A stretch of DNA of 64,000 nucleotides from Ga0077527 sp945862135 (GTDB lineage: Bacteria; Pseudomonadota; Gammaproteobacteria; Burkholderiales; SG8-41). Under the pieces are notes generated by a model that saw only the letters and a program-made list of their open reading frames with translations, was not told the DNA's origin and searched no databases. Each line of letters starts with the position of its first letter. The stretch's first letter is position 1. The translations under genes and the position numbers were made by a program. The stretch is taken from NCBI GenBank assembly GCA_964203275.1, contig CAXNMF010000003.1, positions 124,001 through 188,000 of the forward strand. Direction: 5' to 3'. Shown here in pieces: positions 8,371-16,475 of this stretch.

Positions 8371-8700
8371 TCAAGCATTACCGATTATTCCCGGGTCGCG
8401 CCGGCACTCGCCTGCCGCAGCCAGTGCACTCCCCGTCAAATCCACAGCGAGTTGCTGTCCAACCTCGTAAGGTGCATGCAGCATTGCCGTGCGCACCGCC
8501 AGCGCCATCGCCAGCGCCTGCATCACATCTCCATTGGCGGTATTTCCGAGCACGCGAAGCTCGCGATCCAGCGTACCCAAGACCGCGTCCAGCAGTTGAG
8601 AGACCCGCATTGCGGATTGCGTCTCTCCATGCAACGGAAACTCGAATGCAATGTTTTCGCCGGTCGCAGTTTTTACGTTGTACGGAAGATTTGTGGCCAT
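8371..8700 (-). CDS. small protein of unknown function
   Basis: A 109-residue protein starting MATNLPYNVKTATGENIAFEF. ATG 8700 has AAAGG upstream at a rather long spacing. An in-frame ATG at 8727 lacks a ribosome site, and the earlier part of the frame looks non-coding. It is a beta-rich start followed by two or three amphipathic helices (S-Q-L-L-D-A-V-L-G-T-L-D-R-E-L, then D-V-M-Q-A-L-A-M-A-L-A-V-R-T-A-M-L). It has no signal peptide. It is reminiscent in style of the small protein at 3989-4264 but not clearly related. The family is not recognised. Confidence 0.55.
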   Translation of the reverse strand: MATNLPYNVKTATGENIAFEFPLHGETQSAMRVSQLLDAVLGTLDRELRVLGNTANGDVMQALAMALAVRTAMLHAPYEVGQQLAVDLTGSALAAAGECRRDPGIIGNA

Positions 8701-8880
8701 GAGCAACACACCTTTGACAAATGACATGCAGCGGTCGGAGTCGAATTTCCCTGCATAGTAGCAGCCATACGATATCCACATTCCACGCGGCCTGGTCCTC
8801 ACGGGCCTCTATGAGATGCTGCATAAGCATGGGAGTCCAATTTCGCCAGAAAGGGGCAAAGGCCAGCTTCCGGGGCAAGA

Positions 8881-8918
8881 ATAAGAAAAAAGCCCCTGCA
8901 GCGGGTTGCCGCAGGGGC
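8881..8918 (-). terminator. Rho-independent terminator of the PhoX-type gene
   Basis: An 8-bp GC-rich stem (GCCCCTGC with GCAGGGGC) is followed on the minus strand by a run of six T, about 30 bp beyond the stop codon of the phosphatase gene. Confidence 0.85.
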
Positions 8919-8949
8919 CAAAGCAGTCTGTGTGAACTGAAAACCAAAA

Positions 8950-10923
8950 TCAGCTGCCGATCGGACCGCCGTCATCCTTGGTGATCACAATGGTCGAAGA
9001 CCTCGGACGGCCACCAGTCGCACCATCAGGCCAGGAACTGTAGCGCTTCGGATTGGCCGGATCATTAACGCCCGTCGGCGCTTCGCCCGGATGCTGGATG
9101 CCGACAAACATCGTGCGCTCATCCGGCGTCACGAACACGCCGGTGATTTCGCAGACATTCGGCCCCACCAGGAAACGCCGTGTTTCACGGGTCACCGGAT
9201 CAGCGCACAGCATCTGGTTATTGCCAAAACCGTTGTAAGCGCCTGCCCGGTTTTCCGGATTGATGCTGCTCCCCGAGACATCGGTCTGGATCCACAGACG
9301 GCCACTGGGAGCGACATAAATGCCGTCCGGAGAGCCATATTTATCACCGACGATGGTAGAGGAATGCGCCGGATTCGCCGGATCACCGGCCAGCGCAAAA
9401 ATATCCCAGCGGAACGTCGGCTCGGTCCAGTCACGGCGGTAGGTCCAGGTGATGATGTGGCCGTAGGTATTCGCCGGGCGCGGATTCATCAGATCGGTCG
9501 GCGGATTGCTGCCGGTGCCGCGACGGCTGTTGTTGGTCAACGTGGCAATCGCCGTCAGTGTTTTGGGGAATGTATCAATCCATTCCGGACGATCCATCTT
9601 TGTCGCACCTACGCGGTCAGCGGCAGTACGGGTATTGATCAGGATGTCGTTGATTGACCAACCGGCGAGCGCAGGATTCTCTGGAGTTAATGGCAACCAC
9701 TGCCCGGTGCCATCCTCGCTGAACTTCGCGACATAGAGGATGCCCTCGTCAAGCGGACTGACACCCTGCTTGATCATCTTGCGCCACGGATCTTTCGATA
9801 CAAAGCGGTAGATATACTCGAACTGTTCGTCATCGCCCGAATACACCACTACGCGACCGTCACGTGCTTCTTGCACCCAGGCCCCCTCATGCTTGAAACG
9901 GCCCAAGGCTGTGCGTTTGACCGGCATGGAATTCGGCTTGAACGGATCGATTTCAGTGACCCAGCCAAAACGGTTAGGCTCGTTCGGCTCCTCTGCGACA
10001 CGGAAGCGCTTGTCAGTGGTGTGCCACAGATAACCGAAACCGCCTACGCTGAGTCCGTAGCGGGCTTCGATCGAACCAGCAGCAGGCGCGGTGGCGGTAC
10101 GGAAATAACCGTTGAAGTTTTCTTCGCAAGCGAGGTAGGTGCCCCAGGGGGTATAACCCATCGCACAGTTGTTCAGCGTACCGAGCACTAGCCGGCCCGT
10201 CGGGTCTGCGCTGGTGCGCAGGCGCAGGTCACCAGCGGCAGGACCGCCAATGGCGATTGGCGTCATACCAGTGATGCGCCGCGCGTACTTCGACGGCCGC
10301 ACCACATGCCACTCGCGCGACTTACGACCATGGCGATGATCGTGATCGTCATCATCGTCCTCGTCGTCTTCGCGATCCGGGCCGCGGCTTTTCTTGACTT
10401 CGATGATCGACACGCCGTGCGCGGCGAGCGACTTGTTGGTTTTTTCCTGATTCCAGTTGGCAGTGCCATCCGGGAACAGCAGCACATCGTCGGTGTATTC
10501 GTTATTCTGTACCAGCAACCCGCGCTTTGATCCGCGGATCGGGAAATACACCATGCCGTCATTGTTCATACCCCACTGCACTGCCTGCTCGGCGGCCGTG
10601 TTGCTCGCGTCAGGCTTGAATACCGGGCCGTTCGACACCGGGTCTCCCCAGGAAATGAGCACCCGCGCGGTGTAACCGTCCGGTACGACTACCGCGTCGG
10701 CCTCAGACACGGGAATGCCCGGGAAACCGAGCAGCGGACCGCCACGCCGCGCCTCGGCCGGAACAGCATGCAGCAGCGAACCAACGCCGCCCAGTGACGT
10801 GGCCGCCGTCAGCGCCAGGCTACCGCCGAGAAAACCGCGCCGGGAAATACGTGCCGCCACAACGTCCTCGCAGGTCTGGTTGCTTGAGGGATTGCTGATG
10901 ATATCGTCGTCAATAATGGACAT
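8950..10923 (-). CDS. PhoX-family (DUF839) phosphatase, Tat-exported
   Basis: 657 residues from ATG 10923, which has GGAGGAGAG in front; the frame extends upstream to 11070 but that part looks untranslated. A twin-arginine motif S-R-R-G-F-L (27-32) precedes a hydrophobic stretch ending A-V-P-A-E-A, so folded export by Tat is expected. The rest is a beta-propeller of the DUF839/PhoX type (L-V-Q-N-N-E-Y, L-A-C-E-E-N-F-N-G-Y, Y-S-G-D-D-E-Q-F-E-Y, F-V-G-I-Q-H-P-G-E), which in PhoX holds Ca and Fe and hydrolyses phosphate esters. Residues about 180-203 form a very acidic, His-containing insertion, probably an exposed metal-binding loop. It is monocistronic with its own terminator. No Pho box was identified. 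Confidence 0.9.
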   Translation of the reverse strand: MSIIDDDIISNPSSNQTCEDVVAARISRRGFLGGSLALTAATSLGGVGSLLHAVPAEARRGGPLLGFPGIPVSEADAVVVPDGYTARVLISWGDPVSNGPVFKPDASNTAAEQAVQWGMNNDGMVYFPIRGSKRGLLVQNNEYTDDVLLFPDGTANWNQEKTNKSLAAHGVSIIEVKKSRGPDREDDEDDDDDHDHRHGRKSREWHVVRPSKYARRITGMTPIAIGGPAAGDLRLRTSADPTGRLVLGTLNNCAMGYTPWGTYLACEENFNGYFRTATAPAAGSIEARYGLSVGGFGYLWHTTDKRFRVAEEPNEPNRFGWVTEIDPFKPNSMPVKRTALGRFKHEGAWVQEARDGRVVVYSGDDEQFEYIYRFVSKDPWRKMIKQGVSPLDEGILYVAKFSEDGTGQWLPLTPENPALAGWSINDILINTRTAADRVGATKMDRPEWIDTFPKTLTAIATLTNNSRRGTGSNPPTDLMNPRPANTYGHIITWTYRRDWTEPTFRWDIFALAGDPANPAHSSTIVGDKYGSPDGIYVAPSGRLWIQTDVSGSSINPENRAGAYNGFGNNQMLCADPVTRETRRFLVGPNVCEITGVFVTPDERTMFVGIQHPGEAPTGVNDPANPKRYSSWPDGATGGRPRSSTIVITKDDGGPIGS

Positions 10924-11318
10924 GGGTGACTCTCCTCCGTAATCAGGATAAATGGGCTGCCCGTCAGTAACGGTCTTCGCGCAACTGCGGTCATTTGCAA
11001 GATAAGGGGCAGCAGTTACAGAAGTACGATGGCATGCGCAATCCACGTATGCTGTATGGACTAGCTGCAAACGGAATGGACTTTTCGCCTTTCACAGCAT
11101 TGCTTCATTTTTAGAGGCTCGCTAACAAGAACGGTTGCTCTGAAGTAATGAAAAACTATCCCTCCAGCAATCGGTCTTGATGCAACCCAAAGTTAATGAA
11201 AAGCAAGGAAATTATTCAGCAAGTGCTGCCATGCGCGGTAACAGCACAAGATTCTTCGTACCTTGCGATATGCGCCTCGTGGCACCGCTCGAATTCGAGG
11301 ACCAAACCTCAGTGCACC
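10924..11318. other. non-coding stretch upstream of the PhoX-type gene
   Basis: No open frame here has convincing protein-like composition. It should contain the promoter of the phosphatase gene on the minus strand and, before island insertion, the region downstream of tRNA-Ser. I see nothing else. Confidence 0.5.
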
Positions 11319-11345
11319 AAAAAACACGGCCCCGTGCGGGGCCGT
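11319..11345 (-). terminator. tRNA-Ser terminator stranded by island insertion
   Basis: An 8-bp stem (ACGGCCCC with GGGGCCGT, loop GTGC) is followed on the minus strand by six T. It lies three bases beyond the 11348-11370 copy of the tRNA-Ser 3' end, in the orientation of that tRNA. It is therefore most simply the original terminator of the serine tRNA gene, now about 14.4 kb from it. Confidence 0.8.
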
Positions 11346-11347
11346 TT

Positions 11348-11370
11348 CACATTCTGGCGGAGAGGGTGGG
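11348..11370. repeat. att site (distal copy of tRNA-Ser 3' end)
   Basis: Matches 25776-25798 in the same orientation over 23 bp with one mismatch (C for T at 11354). The core TGGCGGAGAGGGTGGG is the 3' end of tRNA-Ser, CCA included. Identity stops just inside the T-arm, as expected for an attachment site duplicated by a tyrosine integrase. Confidence 0.9.
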
Positions 11371-11713
11371 GCTAAATTCCTAATCCAGTGCAGTCCAACG
11401 AATTCCTAAATTTGAATCCCAAGCACTTGATACGAATGCTGAACGACAATGGTTTGTACCAAGCACGTTTATTTTCGTTCAAGAAAATCTGCCAACTGCA
11501 TATGGGTATGCCGACAACTGAACCGACTCACTGCACACACGATCGCAACAAAACATCAACCCGGCCTGTATTGCGATGGCGGCCGCGAGGGCGATGTTCC
11601 TTGCTTGTGCTTGCATATTGCTTCTTTCCACGAGTTGATCGCCGCCACTCTTCAACGTGCTCGCCGGGCAGAGTGTCGTCACTCCCCCATCAGGCGACGG
11701 AGGAGTACCGTGG
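11371..11713. other. non-coding, degraded left end of the island
   Basis: Several short open frames cover this stretch on both strands, but none has a ribosome site or a recognisable motif. I see no gene. Confidence 0.45.
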
Positions 11714-12022
11714 TCAGTATTGGATGCTTACGCCGACAGTCCAGCCACGCACGTCGGGCCCGAAGAGAAAGCCCGCCGCAAGTCGTGCGCGCTCGGCCTG
11801 CGGCCGGTCGGTCGAGACCGGCAGTTCCAGCCCCGCACCAATTTCTGCCACCGATGAGAAGCCCAGCGCAGCGCGGTTAGGGCCGACGAATCCCGCGTAA
11901 CCGCCGGATAGCACCCAGTTGAGCGGTCGTGCGGCTAAGGTCATGCTCGCTGGCCGCGAATAGTCTGCGCGGAGCGCATACCCCCGGTTTCTCGTTGGAT
12001 GCCAGCGCTCAATTGTCACCAA
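11714..12022 (-). pseudogene. 3' fragment of an outer-membrane beta-barrel protein gene
   Basis: About 85 residues from R-G-Y-A-L-R-A-D-Y-S onward show alternating beta-strand pattern, Gly/aromatic turns and a terminal strand ending in aromatic Tyr (G-W-T-V-G-V-S-I-Q-Y), as in barrel proteins handled by the BAM complex. There is no signal peptide or proper start. The protein-like part begins abruptly near 12000, where an unrelated frame on the other strand begins, so the 5' portion was lost by recombination. Family and function cannot be told. Confidence 0.45.
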
Positions 12023-12378
12023 ATGTTGAACTGGAGCAGTATTTGAGCGACTTGATCAAGACCGGTGTCGTGAGTGTGCCCGACGGGTGGGTGAAACTGA
12101 TTTTGCAGATGTTTGCAGCCATTCAGCGCTCTCAAAAGAACGGCACACCTGCCGCCAAGTGCATCACCGGGATTTTGGAACAGGATGGCGAGCTACGGGT
12201 CTTTTACAAGACGTGCAGTCATGTCGTGCACACCCTGATCCTCGAGTGCGCGGAGCAGGCACAGAAAACTTGCATGAGCTGCAGGTGGCCTGGTGAGTTA
12301 CGCAACGTTAAAGGTGCAGGGTATTTGGTCTGCTGCCCCGTATGCGAATTCCTAGAAAACGTAGCGCATTACCGATAA
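11929..12378 (+). pseudogene. 5'-truncated hypothetical protein with a Cys-rich zinc-ribbon-like tail
   Basis: The protein-like part begins near 12018 (S-P-N-V-E-L-E-Q-Y-L-S-D) and ends at 12378. The upstream part of the frame is antisense to the barrel fragment and is probably not coding. The C-terminus holds C-x2-C (T-C-M-S-C) and C-C-x2-C pairs around W-P-G-E-L-R and G-Y-L. This arrangement recurs in small accessory proteins of plasmids and integrative elements and suggests a structural zinc site. No proper start is visible, so it is probably a remnant. Function unknown. Confidence 0.45.
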
Positions 12379-13036
12379 CGGTGACCGGCAACCAACCGGA
12401 ACCCGCAAGGCATGTAATGACCTCTTGTCGGCGCCCGTCCGATGCCCGGCTAAGCGGTATCTTGGACGATCAGGCTGGCGATTATCGCAGCCCCTACGGC
12501 ATCCTTCAGACCATGAATAGCTCGCTGGCAACAGGTCAAACCGCCCTGGAATCAAGCCGGGAACCCAAACTGGAAACCCGGAAAACCTCGCTCTCGGGGA
12601 ATCAAGACATCGAACAATCGGCGTCTCGGTAGCGCCCCAGAGGGTGCCCACATTGTCTGGTAGGGACATAAATCATCCAAAGATTTCATACCAGATAATG
12701 TGGCGGCAGAGCTATTTTCGGGCGGCCGGAGGCTGCACGGAAATGGGGCTGACGCGGATCGATATCGAATAATTTCCGACGCCGGGATAGGGGTCGATGT
12801 CGAATCAAATCGAGAGCGAAGGTCCTTATCGAAATCGTAAAAATCCCGAAATCGACCCGACGAGCGCGTGTCATGCGATATCGCGTCAACGCCAGCGAAT
12901 AGACCGCTTCCGGGTGCCCCTGGATGAGCCGGAAGCCATCCTGCGCCACTCCACAGCGCCACCGCGACGACGTCCGCCACCACCCGATAGCAGAGATCCG
13001 AAAGCGCCTCTTTCGCCCTCGCGCCGAATGCACCTA
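12379..13036. other. non-coding, rearranged stretch of the island
   Basis: About 650 bp with no supportable gene. Open frames here (for example 12552-13106 on the minus strand) lack starts and motifs and look like mosaics. The main structure is the inverted repeat at 12648-12703. Confidence 0.45.
12648..12703. repeat. 15-bp inverted repeat, unexplained
   Basis: CCACATTGTCTGGTA at 12648-12662 pairs with 12689-12703 at 14 of 15 positions (the other is a G-T wobble), leaving a 26-nt loop. It has no T-run and is not beside a coding end, so it is not an obvious terminator. It could be the paired ends of a lost element or a recombination site. Confidence 0.6.
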
Positions 13037-13375
13037 TTATCGCGAAGGTTGCAGCACGATAATCGCCATGCCAGCCAAAGCCACAGCAGCACCAACCATA
13101 TCCCACGACGTTGGCTCAATACGATCAATCAGCCAGAGCCAGATGATTGCCACCAGGATATAAACCCCACCATAAGCGGCATAAGTGCGTCCCGTAGAAA
13201 ACGGGTGCAACGTTAGTAGCCATGCAAAAGCTGCCAGTGCGAATATGGCCGGCAAGAGCAGCCATATCGATTTTCCCTGCTTGAGCCAAAGGTAGGGCAA
13301 GTAACAGCCGATGATCTCTGCTAATGCCGTGATTACAAATAAACCGAATGTGCGTAGCAACTCACTAATGATCAT
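13037..13375 (-). CDS. ynfA: YnfA/UPF0060 family small membrane protein
   Basis: 112 residues from ATG 13375, close to the usual size of about 108. Four hydrophobic segments and the family signature G-C-Y-L-P-Y-L-W, T-L-H-P-F-S-T-G-R-T-Y-A-A-Y-G-G-V-Y-I and the C-terminal D-x-x-G-A-A-V-A-L-x-G-M identify it. YnfA proteins resemble small multidrug resistance exporters and sit in the inner membrane. The ATG overlaps the TGA of the CadR-like gene (ATGA), so it is co-translated with the metal regulator. That implies a metal-related or metal-induced role here, which is an inference. Confidence 0.92.
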   Translation of the reverse strand: MIISELLRTFGLFVITALAEIIGCYLPYLWLKQGKSIWLLLPAIFALAAFAWLLTLHPFSTGRTYAAYGGVYILVAIIWLWLIDRIEPTSWDMVGAAVALAGMAIIVLQPSR

Positions 13376-13821
13376 GGTTTTATGGGGGTAATTGGAAATT
13401 CGCCATGGCAAATGCAGGCCTCTCCGTGCGCCGCGGCAACCAGTTCATGCAGGATGCCGCATTCGGTCGTTGCATGCGCGGCACCACAGCTCTTGCGCAG
13501 TTCGGTCAATTGCTTTTCCAATGCTTGCATTGACTGCAGCCGGGCCCTGACTCGGACAAGCTGCGCCTCAATCAGACGATCAATGTCGCCACAGTCCTCG
13601 CCGGGCCGATCCAGAAAGTTGATTAGCCGACGGATGTCAGCCAGCGGAATGTCGAGCGCGCGACAATGCCGAATAAATGCCAAGCGCTCCAGCTGCTGCC
13701 TGCCGTAACTACGATAACCATTGGCCTGCCGGACTGGCGCATCCAGCAGCCTTTCCCGTTCGTAATAACGAATGGTTTCGGTATCCACACCTGTAGCAGC
13801 CGCCAATTCACCGATGCGCAT
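13372..13821 (-). CDS. cadR: MerR-family Cd/Pb-responsive regulator, CadR-like
   Basis: 149 residues. The N-terminal winged helix-turn-helix (M-R-I-G-E-L-A-A-A-T-G-V, E-T-I-R-Y-Y-E-R-E-R-L-L) is followed by the dimerisation helix. Cysteines at 77, 112 and 121 sit where CadR/PbrR proteins bind Cd(II) or Pb(II), and a further C-x-C-H lies at 136-139. It is divergent from the cation diffusion facilitator, with a 19-bp-spacer promoter and operator dyad between them, the standard MerR arrangement: repressor without metal, activator by DNA untwisting with metal. It overlaps ynfA by 4 bp. Confidence 0.9.
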   Translation of the reverse strand: MRIGELAAATGVDTETIRYYERERLLDAPVRQANGYRSYGRQQLERLAFIRHCRALDIPLADIRRLINFLDRPGEDCGDIDRLIEAQLVRVRARLQSMQALEKQLTELRKSCGAAHATTECGILHELVAAAHGEACICHGEFPITPIKP

Positions 13822-13849
13822 GATCCCTCCTGTTTTCCGAATTCTACGC

Positions 13850-13880
13850 TTGACCTTTTAGCCGCTACAGGGTTTCTAAT
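13850..13880 (+). promoter_or_regulatory. MerR-type promoter and CadR operator for the cation efflux gene
   Basis: TTGACC (13850-13855) and TCTAAT (13875-13880) are separated by 19 bp, the over-long spacer typical of MerR-activated promoters. Within it lies a 9-3-9 dyad, ACCTTTTAG (13853-13861) and CTACAGGGT (13865-13873), matching at 7 of 9 positions; the right half resembles known PbrR/CadR half-sites. Confidence 0.8.
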
Positions 13881-13910
13881 GCATTTGAAATCTCTTTAAC
13901 GGAGGCTGAA

Positions 13911-14537
13911 ATGAGCGCCAATTGCTGTGCCGCACCGGCAAGCGGCAATAATAATGACCCCGCATACAGGAAAGCTTTGTGGGTCGCCTTGGTCGTCAAC
14001 GCAGCAATGTTCCTGATTGAAGTCGGCGCCGGCGCATTTTCTGGCTCAGCTGCTCTACTGGCCGATGCAGTGGATTTTTTCGGCGATGCTGCCAATTACG
14101 GTGTTTCCCTCGCGGTTCTTGCCCTCGCGCCGGTATGGCGTTCGAGGACTGCGCTGGTCAAAGGCATCACGATGGGCGTATTCGGTTTTTTCGTTATTGG
14201 CAAAACCCTGTGGAATGCAGCGTCGGGCATCACGCCTGAGCCGCTGACCATGGGGATCGTAGCCCTGCTGGCTTTGTGCGCGAACGTTGGCGTAGCAGTG
14301 ATGCTTTACCGCTTCCGTGGCGGCGATGCCAACATGCGCTCCGTATGGCTGTGCAGCCGGAACGATGCCATCGGCAATGTTGCGGTAATGATTGCAGCGC
14401 TGGGTGTTTTTGGCACCGGCAAGGGCTGGCCTGATCTTGCAGTAGCGGCGGTTCTCGGCCTGCTTGCAATTTGGGCTGCAACTACTGTCATCAGGCAATC
14501 GATGATCGAACTCAAGCACGCCCCAATAAAATCTTAA
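13911..14537 (+). CDS. cation diffusion facilitator (Cd/Zn-type efflux)
   Basis: 208 residues with six hydrophobic segments and no long C-terminal cytoplasmic domain, shorter than classical 300-residue CDF proteins. Metal-site residues are seen in helix 2 (L-A-D-A-V-D-F-F-G-D-A-A-N) and helix 5 (S-R-N-D-A-I-G-N), with G-D and N-D in place of the common H-x3-D. The N-terminus has a Cys pair (S-A-N-C-C-A-A-P) that may catch metal. GGAGG precedes ATG 13911. Control by the divergent CadR-like regulator is expected. CDF proteins exchange divalent metal for protons across the inner membrane and would feed the periplasmic pool handled by the CzcCBA pump downstream. Confidence 0.88.
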   Translation: MSANCCAAPASGNNNDPAYRKALWVALVVNAAMFLIEVGAGAFSGSAALLADAVDFFGDAANYGVSLAVLALAPVWRSRTALVKGITMGVFGFFVIGKTLWNAASGITPEPLTMGIVALLALCANVGVAVMLYRFRGGDANMRSVWLCSRNDAIGNVAVMIAALGVFGTGKGWPDLAVAAVLGLLAIWAATTVIRQSMIELKHAPIKS

Positions 14538-14666
14538 TATGCCCGGTTGAACTTAAAAACAAAATCTTCATCCAATGTGACCTGGACATCAGCCGTTTGA
14601 GTACAAAACTACAAACGGACGGCCTTAATCTTCGACACAAGATATTTTGACTGGTAAAATTCGCGC

Positions 14667-15020
14667 ATGAAAAAGTTGCTGGCTATCCTTCTGCTGGTTC
14701 TGCTGCCCGGGCAAATTGCCTGGTCGGCCGTCGGCAGCTTATGCCAGCACGAAAATGGTTCTGCTGCAAATCATCTTGGACATCACAACCACCAACACAA
14801 GTTGGATCCTGTTGGAGACACTTCTTCCGATAAGGTCAAATTCGGCGACAAAGATTCAGATTGCACCGTTTGCCACGCCGGCTGCGCTTCCGTAATCCCG
14901 GAATTTTCTTCTTTTGTTGCCGATTTCACCGCAGTTCGCATTCCCGCGGCGAGTCCAGGGCAATTGATGTCCCCCCTTCCCGAACGTCCCGAACGCCCGC
15001 AGTGGCGACACCTCGCCTGA
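14667..15020 (+). CDS. CzcI-like periplasmic protein at the head of the efflux operon
   Basis: 117 residues with a clear signal peptide (MKKLLAILLLVLLPGQIAWS-A). The mature part is rich in His (H-L-G-H-H-N-H-Q-H) and has a C-x-x-C-H-A-G-C cluster followed by a short hydrophobic stretch, as in the small CzcI-type proteins that precede czcCBA operons. These are thought to modulate pump expression or bind metal in the periplasm. It starts the run of same-strand genes to 21871. Confidence 0.75.
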   Translation: MKKLLAILLLVLLPGQIAWSAVGSLCQHENGSAANHLGHHNHQHKLDPVGDTSSDKVKFGDKDSDCTVCHAGCASVIPEFSSFVADFTAVRIPAASPGQLMSPLPERPERPQWRHLA

Positions 15021-15164
15021 TCGGCGGGGTGCAACCCTGATTTTCAGTCGCTGCTTCTGTGGCTCCCCGCTTATGGGGTAGTTCGACTGTTTGCCTGTTG
15101 CCGGTGATCCACTGGATTGCTGCCCGCCGATTCCCGTTTCGTTTCAAGTTCAACGGAGAATCGG

Positions 15165-16475
15165 ATGTACCGAAAGAATTTATTACTATCTTGGTGCGGG
15201 CCGTACGCGGCTTTTGCCATTACATGCACAGCCGCGATCTTCACTCTGTTCGGCCAATCAGCGGCCGCGCAGACTTTGGAGCGGCGACACGACCCATTCA
15301 GCATCAAAGAGATTTTTGATTCCGCCTGGTCGAGACAGCCCGAAGCCAAGTCACTGTCTGCACGTGAAGAAGCCAGCGCCGCACGACGCGAAGCGGCATC
15401 CAGCCTGACCGCAGAACCTGCCGCGCTCGAACTTTTAGGCAAAACGGATCGCCTCAATCGCAATCAGGGCGGCCGCGAGTACGAGGTCGGGATTGCGCTG
15501 CCGCTTTGGCTGCCTGCGGAAAGATCCCGCACTATTGCACTGGCTGAGGCAGAAACGCAGACGCTCTCCGCCAAAGTAGCAGCAGCCAAATTACGTACCG
15601 CGGCCTCGGTCCGCGAGGCTTATTGGTCATGGCAGCGTGCCCTTGTCGAACACGCACTGGCGCGCGATCGCCTGGCCTCGGCCCGTGGAATCGCTTCTGA
15701 TGTTGCCAAACGGGTTCGTGCCGGCGATCTCGCCCGCGCTGACCAGCATCAGGCGGATGGCAATCTCGCTGCGGCAGAAAGTGCATTCGCGGAAAGTCAG
15801 GCCCTGCTCACTGCGACGCACCAGCAAATGCGTCAAATTACCGGAATTCCACTTCAATTGAATACCGGAACAATTGTCGCGGATGCCACGCAGCGCGCTG
15901 AAACCTTACCCCGCATCAAAGCCCAAGCCGGTCATTTTGAAGGCACCCACCCTCAAATCGCCGACCCTGCAGCGCAAGCCGAAGCCGCCCGCAGAGCCGC
16001 TGATTTGGCCCGTGTCCAGACCCGAGCCAACCCGGAACTCACACTCAGCACCACCCGTGAGCGGGGAGATTTTGCGGATCAATATCAGCAAAGCATCACC
16101 GTAGGTTTGCGCATTCCTTTCGGATCAAGCGCACGGCATCGCTCCAAAAATGCGCAAGCTCTGGCTGAAGCACTGGAGGCGGATACGCAGCTCAGTCTTG
16201 CTCAGGACCGAGTCGCCGCCGAATTCGAAACCGCGAGACAGCGCGTTGAATCGGTACGACTGATGGCGGATGCAGCAAATAAGCGTGCAAGCCTGGCACG
16301 AGAAACCCGGGGATTTTTCGAGAGGTCCTTCCGCGCGGGTGAAACCGATCTACCGACGCGCCTTCGAATCGAACTCGAAGCCATTGAAGCCGAGCGTCAG
16401 GCCCAACGTACGCAGATTGACTACGCCGCATCCATATCCGCCTTGCGACAGGCCATGGGCCTGCTCCCTGATTGA
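15165..16475 (+). CDS. czcC: outer-membrane channel of the RND metal pump (CzcC, TolC family)
   Basis: 436 residues from ATG 15165 with ACGGAGAA upstream; the frame is open further back but without a ribosome site. A signal peptide ends near Q-S-A-A-A. The body has the long helical hairpins of TolC-family proteins, with the two repeated halves around residues 55-230 and 250-430 and the short beta segments G-I-A-L-P-L-W and V-G-L-R-I-P-F-G at equivalent points. It should form the trimeric exit duct for CzcBA. Its stop overlaps the start of the next gene. Confidence 0.9.
   Translation: MYRKNLLLSWCGPYAAFAITCTAAIFTLFGQSAAAQTLERRHDPFSIKEIFDSAWSRQPEAKSLSAREEASAARREAASSLTAEPAALELLGKTDRLNRNQGGREYEVGIALPLWLPAERSRTIALAEAETQTLSAKVAAAKLRTAASVREAYWSWQRALVEHALARDRLASARGIASDVAKRVRAGDLARADQHQADGNLAAAESAFAESQALLTATHQQMRQITGIPLQLNTGTIVADATQRAETLPRIKAQAGHFEGTHPQIADPAAQAEAARRAADLARVQTRANPELTLSTTRERGDFADQYQQSITVGLRIPFGSSARHRSKNAQALAEALEADTQLSLAQDRVAAEFETARQRVESVRLMADAANKRASLARETRGFFERSFRAGETDLPTRLRIELEAIEAERQAQRTQIDYAASISALRQAMGLLPD

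Noticed and set aside
12552..13106. 184-codon minus-strand open frame in the island
   Set aside because: No start context, no motif, mosaic composition, and its 5' end overlaps ynfA in another frame.
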